Below, piece by piece: positions 23,841 through 36,914 of a stretch of 64,000 nt of DNA (the first letter of the stretch is position 1; each line of letters begins with the position of its first letter). Where the stretch lies: assembly GCA_037074615.1 (NCBI GenBank), contig CM073545.1, positions 16,944,001 to 17,008,000 of the forward strand, written 5' to 3'. The position numbers and the translations under genes were made by a program. This DNA comes from Leucaena leucocephala (lineage: Eukaryota > Streptophyta > Magnoliopsida > Fabales > Fabaceae). The notes beneath the pieces were generated by a model. It searched no databases, was not told the DNA's origin, and saw only the letters and a list, made by a program, of their open reading frames with translations.

Positions 23841-24679
23841 TATATAAACTCTTTTTGAGCTAAGATTAAAGTATATCTTAACCTTGGTAATCTTGAAACC
23901 CATCTCGCCTAGAATTTCTAGTAAAAGAAAAACAATTGAATGTGAAACCTGAAAAAAAAAAACAGTACAAAGGCAGATGAAGATGCCGGATAACTCCTCC
24001 TTGACCTTCCCAGATCAGTCTCACTCTCATCGGTGTTGCAAGTCGTACAAAGATTTGTCTGTTTGGCGACTTTTCTATTTGGTAAGTCTATGTCGTTCTA
24101 TACAAAGAATAGGATCAAATTTTTCCTTCATTGCCAACCAGAAGTTGATGCATATTAGGAAGTGAAATTCGGTAAAGCCGTACTACTTGTGTTGCTGTCG
24201 TCTTCTTCTTCGTTGCTTTCTCAGGCAAGCGCATTAAGGTGTTGTTCATCAATCGCAAAAGGAATAAAGTTAGCTACCACTAACAGGTCTCTGGAACATT
24301 ACCAACGCATAATTTCAGAAGAATTTCTAGTCTGTTAGCACGTCATTGGCAAGTGAATATATCATTGATTTTAGAGGTCACTCAAATACATACATATATA
24401 TATATATATTGATTATATCCATTAAATCTAACTTAGAAATCAAATATTGTCATGTATATTACTTTCATTATTGATGATATTTTAATAGAACTTTGACGTT
24501 TTCTTTATGTGAATTTTCGTTATTAGTAATTTTTTTTTACCTGCCATATGTCTAGTGAAAGTTTATCGAAATGAATTTTAGGTACCAAAAGTGATATCCA
24601 AACACTCCATTAAATCTTATCAAAGAGGAAATGAAACTAACACGCGGACCAAAATTTTCGTTCATCCACTCCAGTCTCA

Positions 24680-25795
24680 TCACAAAACCTCAACTACAGT
24701 ACGGTGCATGCCGGGAATGTTCTCCCGTAAATCGCAGGTGAGCATTGAAGTCTTGGGTTTCAGTGGCCGGACATGGTCTCCGGCCACCGGCAGGGCTGCC
24801 GCCGATGACCTGTCTAAGGTTCCAATCAGCCACTTTGCTTCCATGTATTTTTGCTTTCTCCATGGTGCCAAGTGCATTTTCTTCTCCTTCATGCATTTCT
24901 TAGCAGCCGAGCACAAGATCTTAATCAACACTCTTAATCTCTCAACCTTCCCCACAAATACTTCCGGTAATCGCCTAATTAATCTGTTGTAATCTTCGCT
25001 CGCACGTGCCATCTCGAACTCAGTTCGAAAACTCAACTCTATCACCACTCTCACTTCTCCTCTTCTACTGCTCGATTTATCTGTCACTTCCAGATAAGTG
25101 TGCTCTCCTGAAATAATTTCCAGAATGTTTCAATATTTCATTCATAAATTTTCTTAACGTTTTTTTTTTATAATTCGAATCATGGATATATGTATATATA
25201 CCTGAGGGGATTTCTGAAGAGCTCTTCCATTTAGGTTGACAAATGGCGCAATTGAAGCCCTGGCTCAAAAGGCGGTTGCAAATTTCTCTCTGGAGGCAAC
25301 TCCGGCACCCGTACGCCATCGCCGGTCGCCGGCAAGCGCATTGCATTTGCATACCCGATGATACGCTTAATTCTCTTAGAGCCTCCTTTGTCGCTTGCCT
25401 AATTTTCGACTCTATTGAGGTTGTTCTGCATAAAGTGGCCTGAAACAAAGAAAGGGAATTGACTTTTTGAGAGACGAGATAAGAGATTCGTGAACACGAA
25501 TTTTGTAGAAAAGTTCATGAAATTTTGGTGGCTTGTGTGTAAAATTTAGTACCTGGAGGAGCTGGTCTTGTTCGTCCCAGAAGGCTTTGTTCTGTAGCCG
25601 GGTGCTGAAATTCTCGTCGTCGTCGTCCTCTCCGTCCAGAGAGTAGACGGAGTTGGATGAATTATCCGACGAGGAGTTGACATCCTCCCAAAACGAAAAT
25701 ACTGTATCGGGAAAACTCATAGCAACGTCGCCGTTTTGGTACATCTCGTCGGAGATCAGGCGAGTGGCCGGAAACAACTCCGATTTTCTGTACAT
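24680..25795 (-). CDS. DUF506 protein (PDDEXK-like family of unknown function)
   Basis: Three exons on the minus strand: 25553-25795, 25202-25439, 24680-25107; 302 residues. An acidic N-terminal third (EDDDDEN) is followed by a cysteine-containing region (MQCACRRPAMAYGCRSC, FNCAICQPKWKSS-EIPSGEHTYLEV) and the best-conserved block, GEVRVVIELSFRTEFEMARASEDYN with RLPEVFVGKVERL, ending MKEKKMHLAPWRKQKYMEAKWL. This order is that of plant DUF506 (PF04720), distantly related to PD-(D/E)XK nucleases. Some members (RXR1/RXR3) repress root-hair growth, and At2g20670 is a starvation-responsive member (from memory). The ATG at 25795 was preferred over 25843 and 25948 because a minus-strand TATA box sits at about 25862-25868, which puts transcription start near 25833, below the upstream ATGs. 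The biochemical function is unknown. Confidence 0.9.
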
Positions 25796-25860
25796 CAGGA
25801 TTGCTAAGGTAAATGTCAGATGTGTTGGTGTTGTGCAGCTCATATGGATATGTCTGCGAT

Positions 25861-25870
25861 TTATATACAA
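25861..25870 (-). promoter_or_regulatory. TATA box of the DUF506 gene
   Basis: On the minus strand the sequence is TTGTATATAAATC. Its distance to the chosen ATG (about 67 bp) decides the start codon. Fewer than 100 bp further upstream a MITE begins (about 25943). Confidence 0.6.
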
Positions 25871-25942
25871 AAAGAACCAATGGCCGTCTGGCCCACATTT
25901 CGACCCTGCAAGCCCTGGACGCTGCGAACGCCGAACATTATA

Positions 25943-26713
25943 GGGCATGTTTGTATAAATTTTCAGAAAACGGTTTATAAAAAAAAATAGATTTTGGATA
26001 GTTTAAAAAAAAAAATTATAGAAAAAAATAATCCTAAATAAATAAGTATTTAAATAGTTATTATTAGAAATATTTTTGTTATTAATAAATTATTAGAAAT
26101 TGTATGATTTTATAAAAAAAAAATTATTTTTTTCTCTTTCTCCTATTGTCTCTCCACACAGGCAAAGACGGCGGCGCATACGGATTGCGACCTCTACTGG
26201 TGATGATGAGCATCGACGGCGAACACATACGAGGAAAGCAACGAACCCATGAGGACCAGCGACACAGACGGAGCCTTGACTCCGACCTATGCGACAAAGT
26301 TTTTACGCACAGACGGAGGAGAAGACGCAACGGTGATGGAGATCCTTCTTTGTGAAGTCTGCTTTCTCTCCGATGATGATGACGCTCCTCTCTCCCAGCA
26401 ACGACGACGACGACCATAGACGGAGGAAAAGAGGACGAATGAGGCGAAGCTAAAGCAAATAGAAGAAGAAAGAGAGAAGAGAGAGTGTGTGAGAAAAAGT
26501 AGGGGTAAAGTAGTAATTAGATAGTCTATAAGCTCTTTTACTGTTCTAGAATTTAGTCTCAGTAGCTTATCCAAAAAATTAGTCTTAAACTATGGTTTAG
26601 TCCAAAAACCCTTTTGGACAAATATGGCTGTTTATTTTTAAATTTCTCCAAACTAAAGTTTAGGTTAAAAACCCTTTTAAAACCTTTGTTTCGGGGTTTT
26701 CCAAACATGCACA
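25943..26713. mobile_element. MITE copy 4, directly upstream of the DUF506 gene
   Basis: Ends are GGGCATGTTTG and, as reverse complement, TTGTGCATGTTTGG; the target duplication is not clear. The interior carries the family core (GGTAAAGTAGTAATTAGATAG then CTCTTTTACTGTTCTAGAAT) and a GA-rich tract (about 26455-26490). The segment 26140-26420 is GC-richer with GACGGCG and GACGACGACG repeats, so this copy may carry foreign filler DNA. Open frames inside it are not genes. Confidence 0.65.
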
Positions 26714-26728
26714 ATAAGTCCTTATTTA

Positions 26729-27426
26729 GGCCCATTTGGATAGAATTTAAACAAAATTATAGAAAAAAAATTTAGACAACTTTTAGAAAATATCTTTTAG
26801 GGAAAAGCTTATAAAAAAATAATTTCGAATAAATGAGTTTTAGATAGTTATTACCAGAAGAATTTTGTAATTGGTAAATTATTAGAAAGGGCATGCTATT
26901 AAAAAAAATTCTCCTCTTGAGAACTTTCTTTTTCTCTCTCATCTTCTCATCACGATGGTAGCGACAGAGACGGAGGAAGATGACACGAAGTTGAGAAGCA
27001 CTGACGGAGGAAGAAGAGAAGATGATGGACCACACGACCCACGACTATGGAGGAAGAAGAGAAGATGACTAGAAGCCGAGAAGTACTCACGGCGACAGAC
27101 CACGCGACCCACGGTAACCCACGCGATCTATGGCTATGGCCCACAGCGATAGAGAAAGAAGAAGGAGGCGACGGAGAAATATGAAGGAGAAGGGGAGAGA
27201 GAAGAGAAAATGGAAAAAATATGAGTAAAATAGTAATTGGGCAATCCATAAGTTATTTTACTGTTTTAAAAGTTATTCCTAGCAGTTTATCCAAAACTAT
27301 GGTTTCAAACTATGATTTAATCTATAAATCCTTTTGGATAAATATAACTGTTTATTTTAAAAAAATTAAACTAAAGATTATGCCAGGAACTTTTTTAAAA
27401 CCAAATTTTTCCAAATATCCAGGCAC
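26729..27426. mobile_element. MITE copy 5, TTA target duplication
   Basis: It begins GGCCCATTTGGATAG and ends (reverse complement) GTGCCTGGATATTTGG, with TTA on both sides (26726-26728, 27427-27429). The family core lies at about 27224-27290. The middle (26950-27180) is GC-richer with ACGGAGGAAGA motifs, as in copy 4. Confidence 0.75.
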
Positions 27427-27430
27427 TTAA

Positions 27431-27929
27431 TGTATGTGTTTGGATAAGATTTTAGAAAATGGTTTATAGAAAAAAAAAAGAAAGATTTTTGGACAACTTT
27501 TGGGAAAATGGCTTTTGAAGAAGATCTTATGGGAAAAAAAGTGATTTTGAATAAATGAGTGTTTATATAGTTATTACCATAAGGAGTTTTGTAATTGACA
27601 AATTATGATAAAGGGTATGATTTTATTAAAAATATAAGAGAGGAGAGAGTGAAGAAGAGAGATGAGAGAGGGTGGAGAAGAGAGATAATAGAGGAGAGAG
27701 AGTGTAAGAAAAAAGAAAGGGTAAAATAGTAATTGGTAGTTCATAAGCCTTTTTACTATTTCAAAAGCTAGTCTCAGTAGCTTATCTAAAATCTTAGTTT
27801 TAAACTATAATTTAGTTTAAAAACTCTTTTAAACAAATATGACTATTTATTTTAATTTTTTTTTAAATTAAAATTTAGACTAATGGTTCTTTTAAAATCT
27901 TGATTTAAAAACTTTCTAAACATGCCCAA
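27431..27929. mobile_element. MITE copy 6, TAA target duplication
   Basis: It begins TGTATGTGTTTGGATAAG and ends CTAAACATGCCCAA, with TAA at 27428-27430 and 27930-27932. The core AAATAGTAATTGGTAGTTCA is present. It abuts copy 5 almost directly; the two share the TTAA between them. Confidence 0.75.
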
Positions 27930-28449
27930 TAAATCACATGTTGAGTTGGTGCTGAGGCCAAACACAGTCATATAAAGAGGAGGCTATGCCTAGTTGGATT
28001 TGTTAGAATGATTTTTTTTAATATGGCTATATGATTTAATTAAATTTAAATATTATTAAGTATAGTTTGAGTAATTTTCTCTCTAGATATTTCGTGTGTT
28101 TAAGTAGTTAAATTTTTGTTTATTAACAGTAATGCGTATTAGTTTGTTATAATGATTTTTATAAATAAGAAAAATAAGAATAGATAAGATAACTCCCATT
28201 ACTTTCCAAATACAAAGGGACTCTGTTTATTATTGTAAGTATGTGAAAAAATGGGGAAAAAGAGTCTTGGGTTTTAGTCACTTCCAAATAATTAATGGAA
28301 TTTTCAAAATAGAGCAAGGTTTTTTAGTTTTCATTTTCTAAAAAATCATGAAATACGTCAGGGGAATGGTGTTGACGAGAAATCAATTTTTGCACATTTG
28401 AATTAATGTATGTTGTCTAATCTAATCATAAAAAAAAATAATCTAATCA

Positions 28450-28653
28450 TCAAGAGAATGGAATAATTACAGTGGAGAAATGTCGAGGGAGAAGCATGAG
28501 AGGATCTAATCCGGGTTTATGCCCCTTTGTTCTGATTAGCTCACGTGTCATGAGTTCAGTGGCAGGAGTACTGAGGGAGAATGCCCAGCGGAGTGCCATG
28601 TCAGCTCGACGAATACCCTGTTTAAAAAGAAGAGCTAAAATATACTCAAGCAA
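28450..28653 (-). other. Coding-like GC-richer island, unidentified
   Basis: An open minus-strand frame of 67 codons with balanced composition (IRRADMALRWAFS, TRELIRTKGHKP) in otherwise AT-rich DNA. I recognise no family, see no introns or neighbouring exons, and no promoter. It could be an exon remnant, a transposon fragment or chance. Confidence 0.2.
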
Positions 28654-29467
28654 ATATCTCTTTTAAAAATTAGATTTAAGGGTCTTATAGCTCTAAATTA
28701 ACTATATATTAATTTAAGTTGGTTATTTTAATAGAGTTTGATGTAATCCTTCATGTTGATTAGTTTAGTAAATTAGTTTTGGTGATATTATTTTTTTAGC
28801 TTTAGTGAAAGGTTAAAATTGTCTCATTATTCTTTAATTTATAAAAATATTCAAATATTTTTCTTATATATATAGTAATATGAAATTATTTAATAGTACA
28901 GAATTATGAGTTAGGGGAGAATTTTTTTGTTATTAATTAAAATTAAATCAGTAAAGAAATCATGATTTCACGTAAAATTAAAATGTAGAGACTAGAGCCA
29001 TCCATCCCTTTGCAATAAAGAAACATGGAGATATCAAATATTCATTCAATAAAAACCACTTTATGTATAAAAAAAAGTAATTATATTTACAAATATTAAA
29101 TTAGTAGAAGTAGAAGGTGGGAAGCGGGGGATTGGAGAACTCAGGACAGGGTTTATCCAAAAGGAAAAGGGGAGGGAGAGAGGTTATCCAAAGAAGCAGG
29201 TGGGACCCACACCCTAATCCGTCATTGTCATTGTCTTGTGAGCATATTCCATCATTGTGCTCCCTTCTCACAGAACGTGGGAATCATTAAACACAGGACA
29301 TTAATAGGCCAATCAGTCGCACTTTCATTTTACGAAATTATCCTTTCTGCTTCTTTCCTGACACTATCACAGATGACAAAGATGGGCATAGGCAGCGTTA
29401 GATAAAGCAATCGCTCTATCTCGCATTTTATTTAAAAAAAATATAGACCATATTTTATAATATAATA

Positions 29468-30004
29468 GATATATTTAAATAAAATTTTAATAAAAGATTA
29501 TGAAAAAAAAATTTATAAATAGCTTATGAAAAAAAACTTTTAGAGAAGAGTTTATGAAAAAAAAAATTATGAATAAATAAGTGTTTATATAGTTATTTTT
29601 AGAATGACTTTTTATATTGGTAAATTATCAAAAAGGGTATGATTTGATTAAAAGTAAAAGAGAGGAGAGAGGTAGAGAAAATAGAAGAGAGAGGAGATAG
29701 GGTAGAGAAGAGATAGTATAAGAAAAAAATAGGAGAGAGGAGAGAGGGTGTAAAAAAAGTAGGAGAAAAGAGAGAGGATGTAAGAAAAAGTAGGAATAAG
29801 ATAGTAATTAGATAATCTATAAGTTCTTTTACTGTTCCAAAAGCTAGTTTCAATAGCTTATTTAAAATCATTATTTTAAACCATGATTTTATCCAAAAGT
29901 ACTTATGGACAAATATGGCTGTTTGTTTTAAATTTTTTCTAAACCAAGGTTTAGGCCATAAGCCCTTTTCAAATTATGGTTTCAAACAAAACCAAACAGG
30001 CCCA
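29468..30004. mobile_element. MITE copy 7, left end decayed
   Basis: The right end CCAAACAGGCCCA matches the family TIR. The core AGATAGTAATTAGATAA and CTTTTACTGTTCCAAAAGC is at about 29798-29845, with a GA-rich block at 29655-29790. The left end is approximate. Confidence 0.6.
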
Positions 30005-30286
30005 ATATTTAATCCTATTCGATAAAAATCTTAATTATTTTAGGTTATGTATAGATGAGCTGAGCATAGGCAAGTTAAGTATGCCTAAATTTTGATATCA
30101 TACTCATGTTATAAAAAAAATTCTGTAATTATGAATTTATAAAATAATACCATATTTATATATTTTCAAAACTTAAATAATATCCATAATTCATTAAGAA
30201 TAAAATAACAAAAAGATAATAATTAAAGTTTTAAAATCTATTGTATATAAAAAAAGCCTTAAAATCTAAATAGTTTGTAATTGTAA

Positions 30287-30364
30287 CTTTACATCAATAT
30301 TTCTAATGTTGATAAAAATTAAGCCTTTACATCAATCTTTCTAATGTTGATAAAAATTAAGCAT
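30287..30364. repeat. 38-bp tandem duplication
   Basis: Two copies of a unit containing ACATCAAT and CTAATGTTGATAAAAATT, offset by 38 bp (ACATCAAT at 30291 and 30329). Confidence 0.85.
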
Positions 30365-33044
30365 CTAAAAAAATAAAAAAAAAAGAATTATAATTTATAA
30401 TGTAACTATATGATGATTAATAAAGTTAAAAAAATTAATATAGTTACAAATATTAAAATATACAACTTATCTACTTACCTATTCATATTTTAAAAATAAT
30501 CATCTAGTCATCAGTAGTTATCATATTCTCCTTTCTAAGTGTAACATATAGAAAAAAATAAAAATAAAATAATAAAATGATAGGTGTTCATAGGTAGGGT
30601 AGAGCAGAATAATCTCTTGTTTGGTGCCTAGCCTAAAAAAATATAGGTTATATTTTATAATCCGATACTTAACTTTACCTTATATTTATTAGGTTAAACA
30701 ATATTATTTTATTATAAATTTAAGTAGACATATTGAGTCACGAATTTGATGTACGCCCTTAACAAGTAAGTAGACGAATATATGTCTAGATTCAACGAAC
30801 GTGAATATTTTTTGTCATTTGACCAAGTACTCATGATCATGATTTTAAGGTTTGGTAACAGCCTTTACTTGTTTAGGATCAACTGTGGGTGTCACTTTTG
30901 TATATATATAATATTTCATTATTTTTAATATAAATATAGTTAATTTTATTTAAAAATTTAATTATAATAAAATCTAACTAAATAAAATAAATTTATTTAA
31001 TATATTTTTTAATTTAATTTAATTAGTCAACTAATTTTTATAATAATAATAATTAATTTATTTATTTTTTTAAATTTATATAAAAAAATTAACTAGATCT
31101 TATATAAAAAATTAAAAAATAATACACAATTTTAAACTTTAAAATTTAATATTTATGTTAGATTTTGGCTAAGATGGAATCCCCTCACATCTTCCTCTTT
31201 ATCTATTTATCATTTTTATATTATATAGTGGATGCTTTAAATGGTTTTTTTTTATAAAGTACGCTTTAAATGATTTAAGATTGCCTAGTTGTACATGAAC
31301 TATATTATAATATCATTTATATCCGATTGGCTTTAAATTGTTTTTGTTTCTTAAGTTATTTTTATGTAGAATGAGAGATTAAATAGAAAAAATTGGTTAA
31401 ATTTATATGTTTAAAAATTTTAGTAATTAAAATATCTAAATTTAAGCAAGAGTAACTCTTGTTTTACTGTGTGTAATATATCTTAATTTTTTAAACATAT
31501 GTTTTTAACCTAATTTCCCATCAAAATAAAACAAATCCCATTTATTCTTGTTTTTTTATCCTTTTTCTAACACCAAATGAGAAAATCAGCCCAGTTTTAT
31601 GTCAGGTTTCCTGGAAACATTTAAATACAAAAATGTGAACACTACCAAATATTTTTTTGTTTCACGTCTCACACTATTAATGAGAACAACCAAATACAGT
31701 ACTCGTGTAGGGAAATATTCTACTTATTGATACTCACACACAGATTTCACATATGTGGAGACTAACCCCTTCTTCAATTACTAAATTAATCTTCTAATCA
31801 TGTATTTATTTTCTTGATCTGACTTGTATTTGTTATAATATTAAAGAAACAATCTAACTTGCCTGGTTCTTACCTATTATTGCTTTATACATAGCTTTAG
31901 TTAATTACTCGTCTAATTATATTTATAAATTACTTATAACCTGTTTTATCATAACAAAAAAATCTTAAATCTCATTAATCTTATTTTACAATTTAATAAT
32001 TTTTAATTTTGCCCTCATTTAATATATATTATAACTTATAGAAACAAAATTTACAAAAAAATAGTAAAATTATATATTTATATAAAAATTGAATAAAAGA
32101 ACTTCTCTCTATTTTATGAACCAAGATGAAGAGTAATTTCAACGGTTTTTGTAGGGAAAACAACTCTAAAAATTTATTTTTTTTTAAGGAAAAAAAGAAG
32201 TAGACGGCAAATTATAAATATGTATGAATTCCCCAAACAGGGAACAGAAAAGTAACAAGGGGGATAGTCAAGAGGTAAAAGGTTGTCTTGATTAAAAAAG
32301 GAATAAATCTCTGCTCAATTACCCACCGAAAAAGAAAACAGGGAATAAATTAGTTGAGATGATGATAACTTGACTCCGTTTAAACTATATCAGCTTAAGG
32401 ATTGAACCCTATGATTATCCGAACAATAATTTAGTGAAAGCTTTTTCTTTTTTACGTTTTTGCCTTTGTTCGGTGAAAAGAGCCCACAAAAATAGTTGGA
32501 AAAGTGACTAAACGACAGAAGGTTGTGGGACCTTTTACTGTTCTGCTTGTTTCGTGAGTGTTCTTAGTTTTAATTTTTTAAAACGTTCTTTTTTTTAATG
32601 CTATAATCTTTTTATTCCTAATATTTTATCTGCATTATGCATGACCCAACAGGCTGTGCGACCTGCCCTCTGCTCCATAAATAAAATGAAATTTAAATTG
32701 TTTCGATTGATAAAACAAAAATTAAGAACTTTTTTTTTTAAATAACGAAAACTGTATTCCATCAAAAGTCAAGTGAACACATACTAGGCAATCGAGAAAC
32801 CACCCTCCCCATCAAACTTTACCTCTTACTTAATATGCCGCCTGCGATTAAAGATACAAAGATTAATTTCCATGTCCTTAAAAAAGAAGAAGGAAAACTT
32901 GTTTTTTTTTTTAAATTTGGCAGTATATCTTGCGGATAACTTAAAAACTAATTATCTCAAGATAATAAAAATTATCAAAATATATTTGACATCTTTTAGC
33001 AAAATATTTTTTTATATGTACTGTCTAATTCAAACTTATACTAA

Positions 33045-33633
33045 AGTAGGTGTTTGGATATGATATAAACTATAATTTGAAAAAGTTATTTTTAGCTAAA
33101 CTATAGTTTAGAGAAAAAATAAAATAAATATTTTTTAAATATTTAAAAGAATTTATGGGTTAAATCATAGTTTTAAACTACTGCTTCGGATAAATTTTTA
33201 GGTAGAGAAAATAACTTATAGGATATTCAATAACTATTTTACCGTTATTTTTTTTGACATTATCTCTCTAATAGTCTCTCTTTGTCTCTTAGTTGATGTC
33301 TTCTTCTTCTTCATAGCATAGCAAGGGGAGGAGGGATGGACGATAGAGGCGAAACTATTGTCCCAGGTTCTATTGGAATTCTCTGTCATTGTCTCAGTTG
33401 TCTATCTCTGTTGTTATGCCTATGTTTCTCTCTGTCATATGCTTTTGTTTTTAATTTTTTTTTACTTCATACCCTTTCTAGTAATTTATTAATCACAAAA
33501 GTCATTATAATAATAATTATCTAAACACTTGTTTTATTAAAAATTATTTTTTCTCATAAGTTATTTTTAATAAGAACTTTTAAATTATTTATTCTCTATA
33601 AGAGTTTTTTAAAAAAATTAAACTAGATAAGCC
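33045..33633. mobile_element. MITE copy 8, TAA target duplication
   Basis: It begins AGTAGGTGTTTGGATATG and ends ACTAGATAAGCC, with TAA at 33042-33044 and 33634-33636. The core is in reverse orientation (CAATAACTATTTTACCG) followed by a CT-rich block (about 33265-33310). Confidence 0.65.
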
Positions 33634-35262
33634 TAACATATTTAATGAAGTCAGTCATTTACTAAGTAAGAAATGAAAGACTTCTGAACAAAGAAAGATA
33701 ACAACCTCGGCAAAAAAATCTACTTCAAAATATCATCGGATAAAAAATCCCATGCACATCCTTTTGTATTATTTTATTTATTTACAATATAATTACATTT
33801 TCGTCCCTGTATACAATTATTTCCTTAAATTCAACTTGGGTGGAAAAGTGACATCTACGGCTGGAAATTATAGCCAGCACCATTTTGATTGGTGTTAACT
33901 CTTTTTTCGTTGTTGTTTTGTGGAAAACTCAGTGGCGTTGATTTCTCATTTTATGTTTCAGTATATATAAGGACAATATTAAAATGGATATTTCACTATT
34001 AGATATTTTATATGATAAAGACGCAATTCAACTTCATATATTGTAAGAAGCACGTGGACTTCATTAAATATTGTATTCCTCCACCTATACTCTCTACCCT
34101 TCTCCGCTTATAAATTCTAACCACCTCATCAAAATTCAATAAAATAGATAAATTTTTAACTTGGTCTAAAAATAAAAAAAAATCATTATTTACTCATATT
34201 TAATATAATAAATTATATCTAAGAATTCATAGAATGTACAATTAATAAAATATTAAATAGGAACAATTTAAAAAATAATTAATACTTGTTAGTTTGTAAT
34301 AAACACCATCTATTTCTTCTCAAATATACTTTATATTAAAAATACGAGGGTGTATAAACATAGCCTAATTGATTATGAGTATTGATTATTGGGTTGTAAA
34401 TTATATTTTCCCCTTTCCAACTGCACAATGTAAATGTAATTGTATCGCGATTTAAAATATTTTTAAAATTAGGTTGCTTGTACATTGAAATATTTTTATT
34501 ATATGTACAATTGCAATTCTTGTTTTTTTTTTTCAATTTGTTAGGGTCTTTGTAACTCCAAGTTGACAAGAATATTTTTTTATTAGACGAAAACAATCGA
34601 TCACGGAAATAATTAAATGAATGATTGTTTAATATAAGAACGGTATCTCTTTCAAGAAGCATAGGACAAAGATATATACGTAGCTCATATTCATCTTCTG
34701 GAAATGTCACGAACAAGACAAATCTTGGTGTAAAAAACCTACCATGATTTCGACATCCTAGAAAAAGATTTAAACTTTATCATTAGTTTAATGGAACCCT
34801 TTTGATTTATAAATCACTGATTATCCAGCTATCACTGCCAAATCAGAGCTTAATCATACAAGTTATTAATATCGGATTAGATTCGATAGGAATTTGATAT
34901 TTATTTTCAAAGGATCGACCAACAAATAAAAAGTACCTACATGTAGTTTAAATATAGTAGTTGAGTTTTCACAGAAATTAAATTACTCCTTGCTCGTCCC
35001 ACGAGAGTTCTCAAGGGTCACACGACGTAATATAACACAACACAAACCTTGTTTTGGATTTGTTAAGCAAGAATCTAAGTTAAAGCTTATCTAATCTGAA
35101 CAGATATTGAATCCTTAATCTTGTTTTATATAATATTATTTGAGGGCGACAAGAGTTATTTACTTTTACTGTTGTGTGTTACATTACTCTCCTATCTGCA
35201 CAGGATATATATCCTCGTAGTAGTAGAGATATTATATTTGTTCAATGAACACTAATTTTATA

Positions 35263-35700
35263 GGGCATGTTTGAATAGACTTTTTAAAAAGAGACTTATG
35301 GAAAAGAAACTTTTGGACAGTTTTTAGAAAAGAGCTTATGAAAAAGAACTTATAGAAAAAAAATGACTCTGAAAAAATGAGTGTTTGGATAATTATTAGT
35401 AGAAGGGTTTCTGTGATTGTTAAATTACTAAAAAGGATATGATTTTATTAAAAATAAGAGAGAGGAGAGAGGGTGTAAGAAAAAATAAAGGTAAAATAGT
35501 AATTGAGTAGTTCATAAGCCTTTTTACTGTTCTAGAAGTTAATTTTAGTAACTTATTCGAAACCTTAGTTTTAAACTATGATTTGGTCTAAAAGTTATTT
35601 TAAACAAATATTGTTGTTTGTTTTAAGATTTTTTCAAATTAAGATTTGAGTTATAAGACATTTTAAAATAGTGATTTGGGGGTTTCCCAAATACACACAT
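35263..35700. mobile_element. MITE copy 9
   Basis: It begins GGGCATGTTTGAATAGAC and ends TTTCCCAAATACACACA. The core GGTAAAATAGTAATTGAGTAG and TTTTTACTGTTCTAGAAG lies at about 35490-35540. The target duplication is not clear. Confidence 0.65.
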
Positions 35701-36914
35701 AGTATTTGGATGGATGGAAAAATAGAAGAAATTAAGAAAAAATACTATGAAATTTTTTTCTAAAAATAAAAAAATTATTATTTTTAAGAGATTTTATTTT
35801 AATATTATTTCTTCTCTAAATTTTTGTTTATCCAAATATAGGGTATGCGGGCACCTTTTATAATAAAAATCTAAACCTTAATTTATCATTTTGTGATGCT
35901 AACTTTCCGTTGTACCTAATACATGTTGATTGTTCCAATTACTACCATTTAGACGATATATTCTTGATGCCTAGATATAAAATTTGCAACATTTACGATA
36001 ATGCCTTCAAATAATAAGTAAGCTTAGCTTCCATGATGGGAACAGTAATTAATAATACTATAATTTGCACTTTTTTTTTATGATATAGTTCATCAGCAAT
36101 GGTCGTTGGGAATCAATCAATGAGAAAGAAGAGCAGTGAGAGTGAAGGGGACAGCGAAATAAAACAATGAAAGATCGATGATTAGGCTTGAATGGCTTCC
36201 AGCTAGGGTTCTTGTCCGTGGGTTCCTACGAACCGTGCTTTGCTATTAATTAAATTATCATGCTAACGTTGTTTTAGCAGTGATTGATACAATTACATTA
36301 AATTTAATTTGTGGTAGTCACCTAGATCTAAATTCAACGTTTCGGGCTATACATGTAAATATAAAAAATGCGTGGCCATTATTTAATCAAGCCTAAATAA
36401 AACGAAAATGTGAAAATGTGAATTTCAAATTTCCAATAAGAAGACTGCAAGAACCAATTTTCGTAGCCCATACTATGAACATTGACGATATCCTATGAAG
36501 GCCCAAAAATTCATAAAAGCCCAACAGAGACAAATTCATATAATATAAAGGCCGACAAAGTTCAACTAGGATTGTACCAAAAAAAAAAAAAAGATAAAGT
36601 TCAACTAGGACCCACATATGACACAATCATCACTCCCTCCAGATATTTTCATGCAAGAAGCTAAATTATTACATAATCACATAAATTGTCGAATTTTGGT
36701 GTCGCGAAGTTGGATTATAGGAGCAAGAAGCAACCATATTGCAATTTCCCAGCTCCGTCGACCTCCCTGTACGCAGCCATAAGCCTCCATGATCATCTAT
36801 CATTATTCTATCTCAATTTCTTCTAACTTTGGCTGATCGTTGATGGCCGATTCTTTCCACTGAACTTCTCAACATTCTCCCTTCTTCCTGAATGATCATC
36901 TCTTTTACTCTCCA

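Larger units (their letters stand above)
18709..24679. other. Intergenic region between WSD and the DUF506 gene
   Basis: AT-rich DNA with a MITE (20749-21264), an orphan GC-richer segment resembling a promoter and first exon (about 21880-22260), a SINE with target duplication (23248-23499) and a SINE-like remnant (about 23738-23840). Short open frames here (for example 22532-22723 and 23977-24165) show no recognisable protein. Confidence 0.6.
25796..36914. other. Eleven-kb gene-free region rich in MITEs
   Basis: It holds MITE copies 4-9, a GC-richer coding-like island (28450-28653), a low-copy GC-richer segment with promoter-like motifs (about 29110-29400), a 38-bp tandem duplication (about 30287-30364) and long AT-rich tracts. 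About 35701-35845 has near-inverted ends (TATTTGGAT ... ATCCAAATA) and may be another very short MITE. No gene is supported. Confidence 0.6.

Noticed and set aside
26124..27249. Several open frames with Arg- or Ser-rich runs
   Set aside because: They fall in the filler of MITE copies 4 and 5 and are not shared as protein between the copies.
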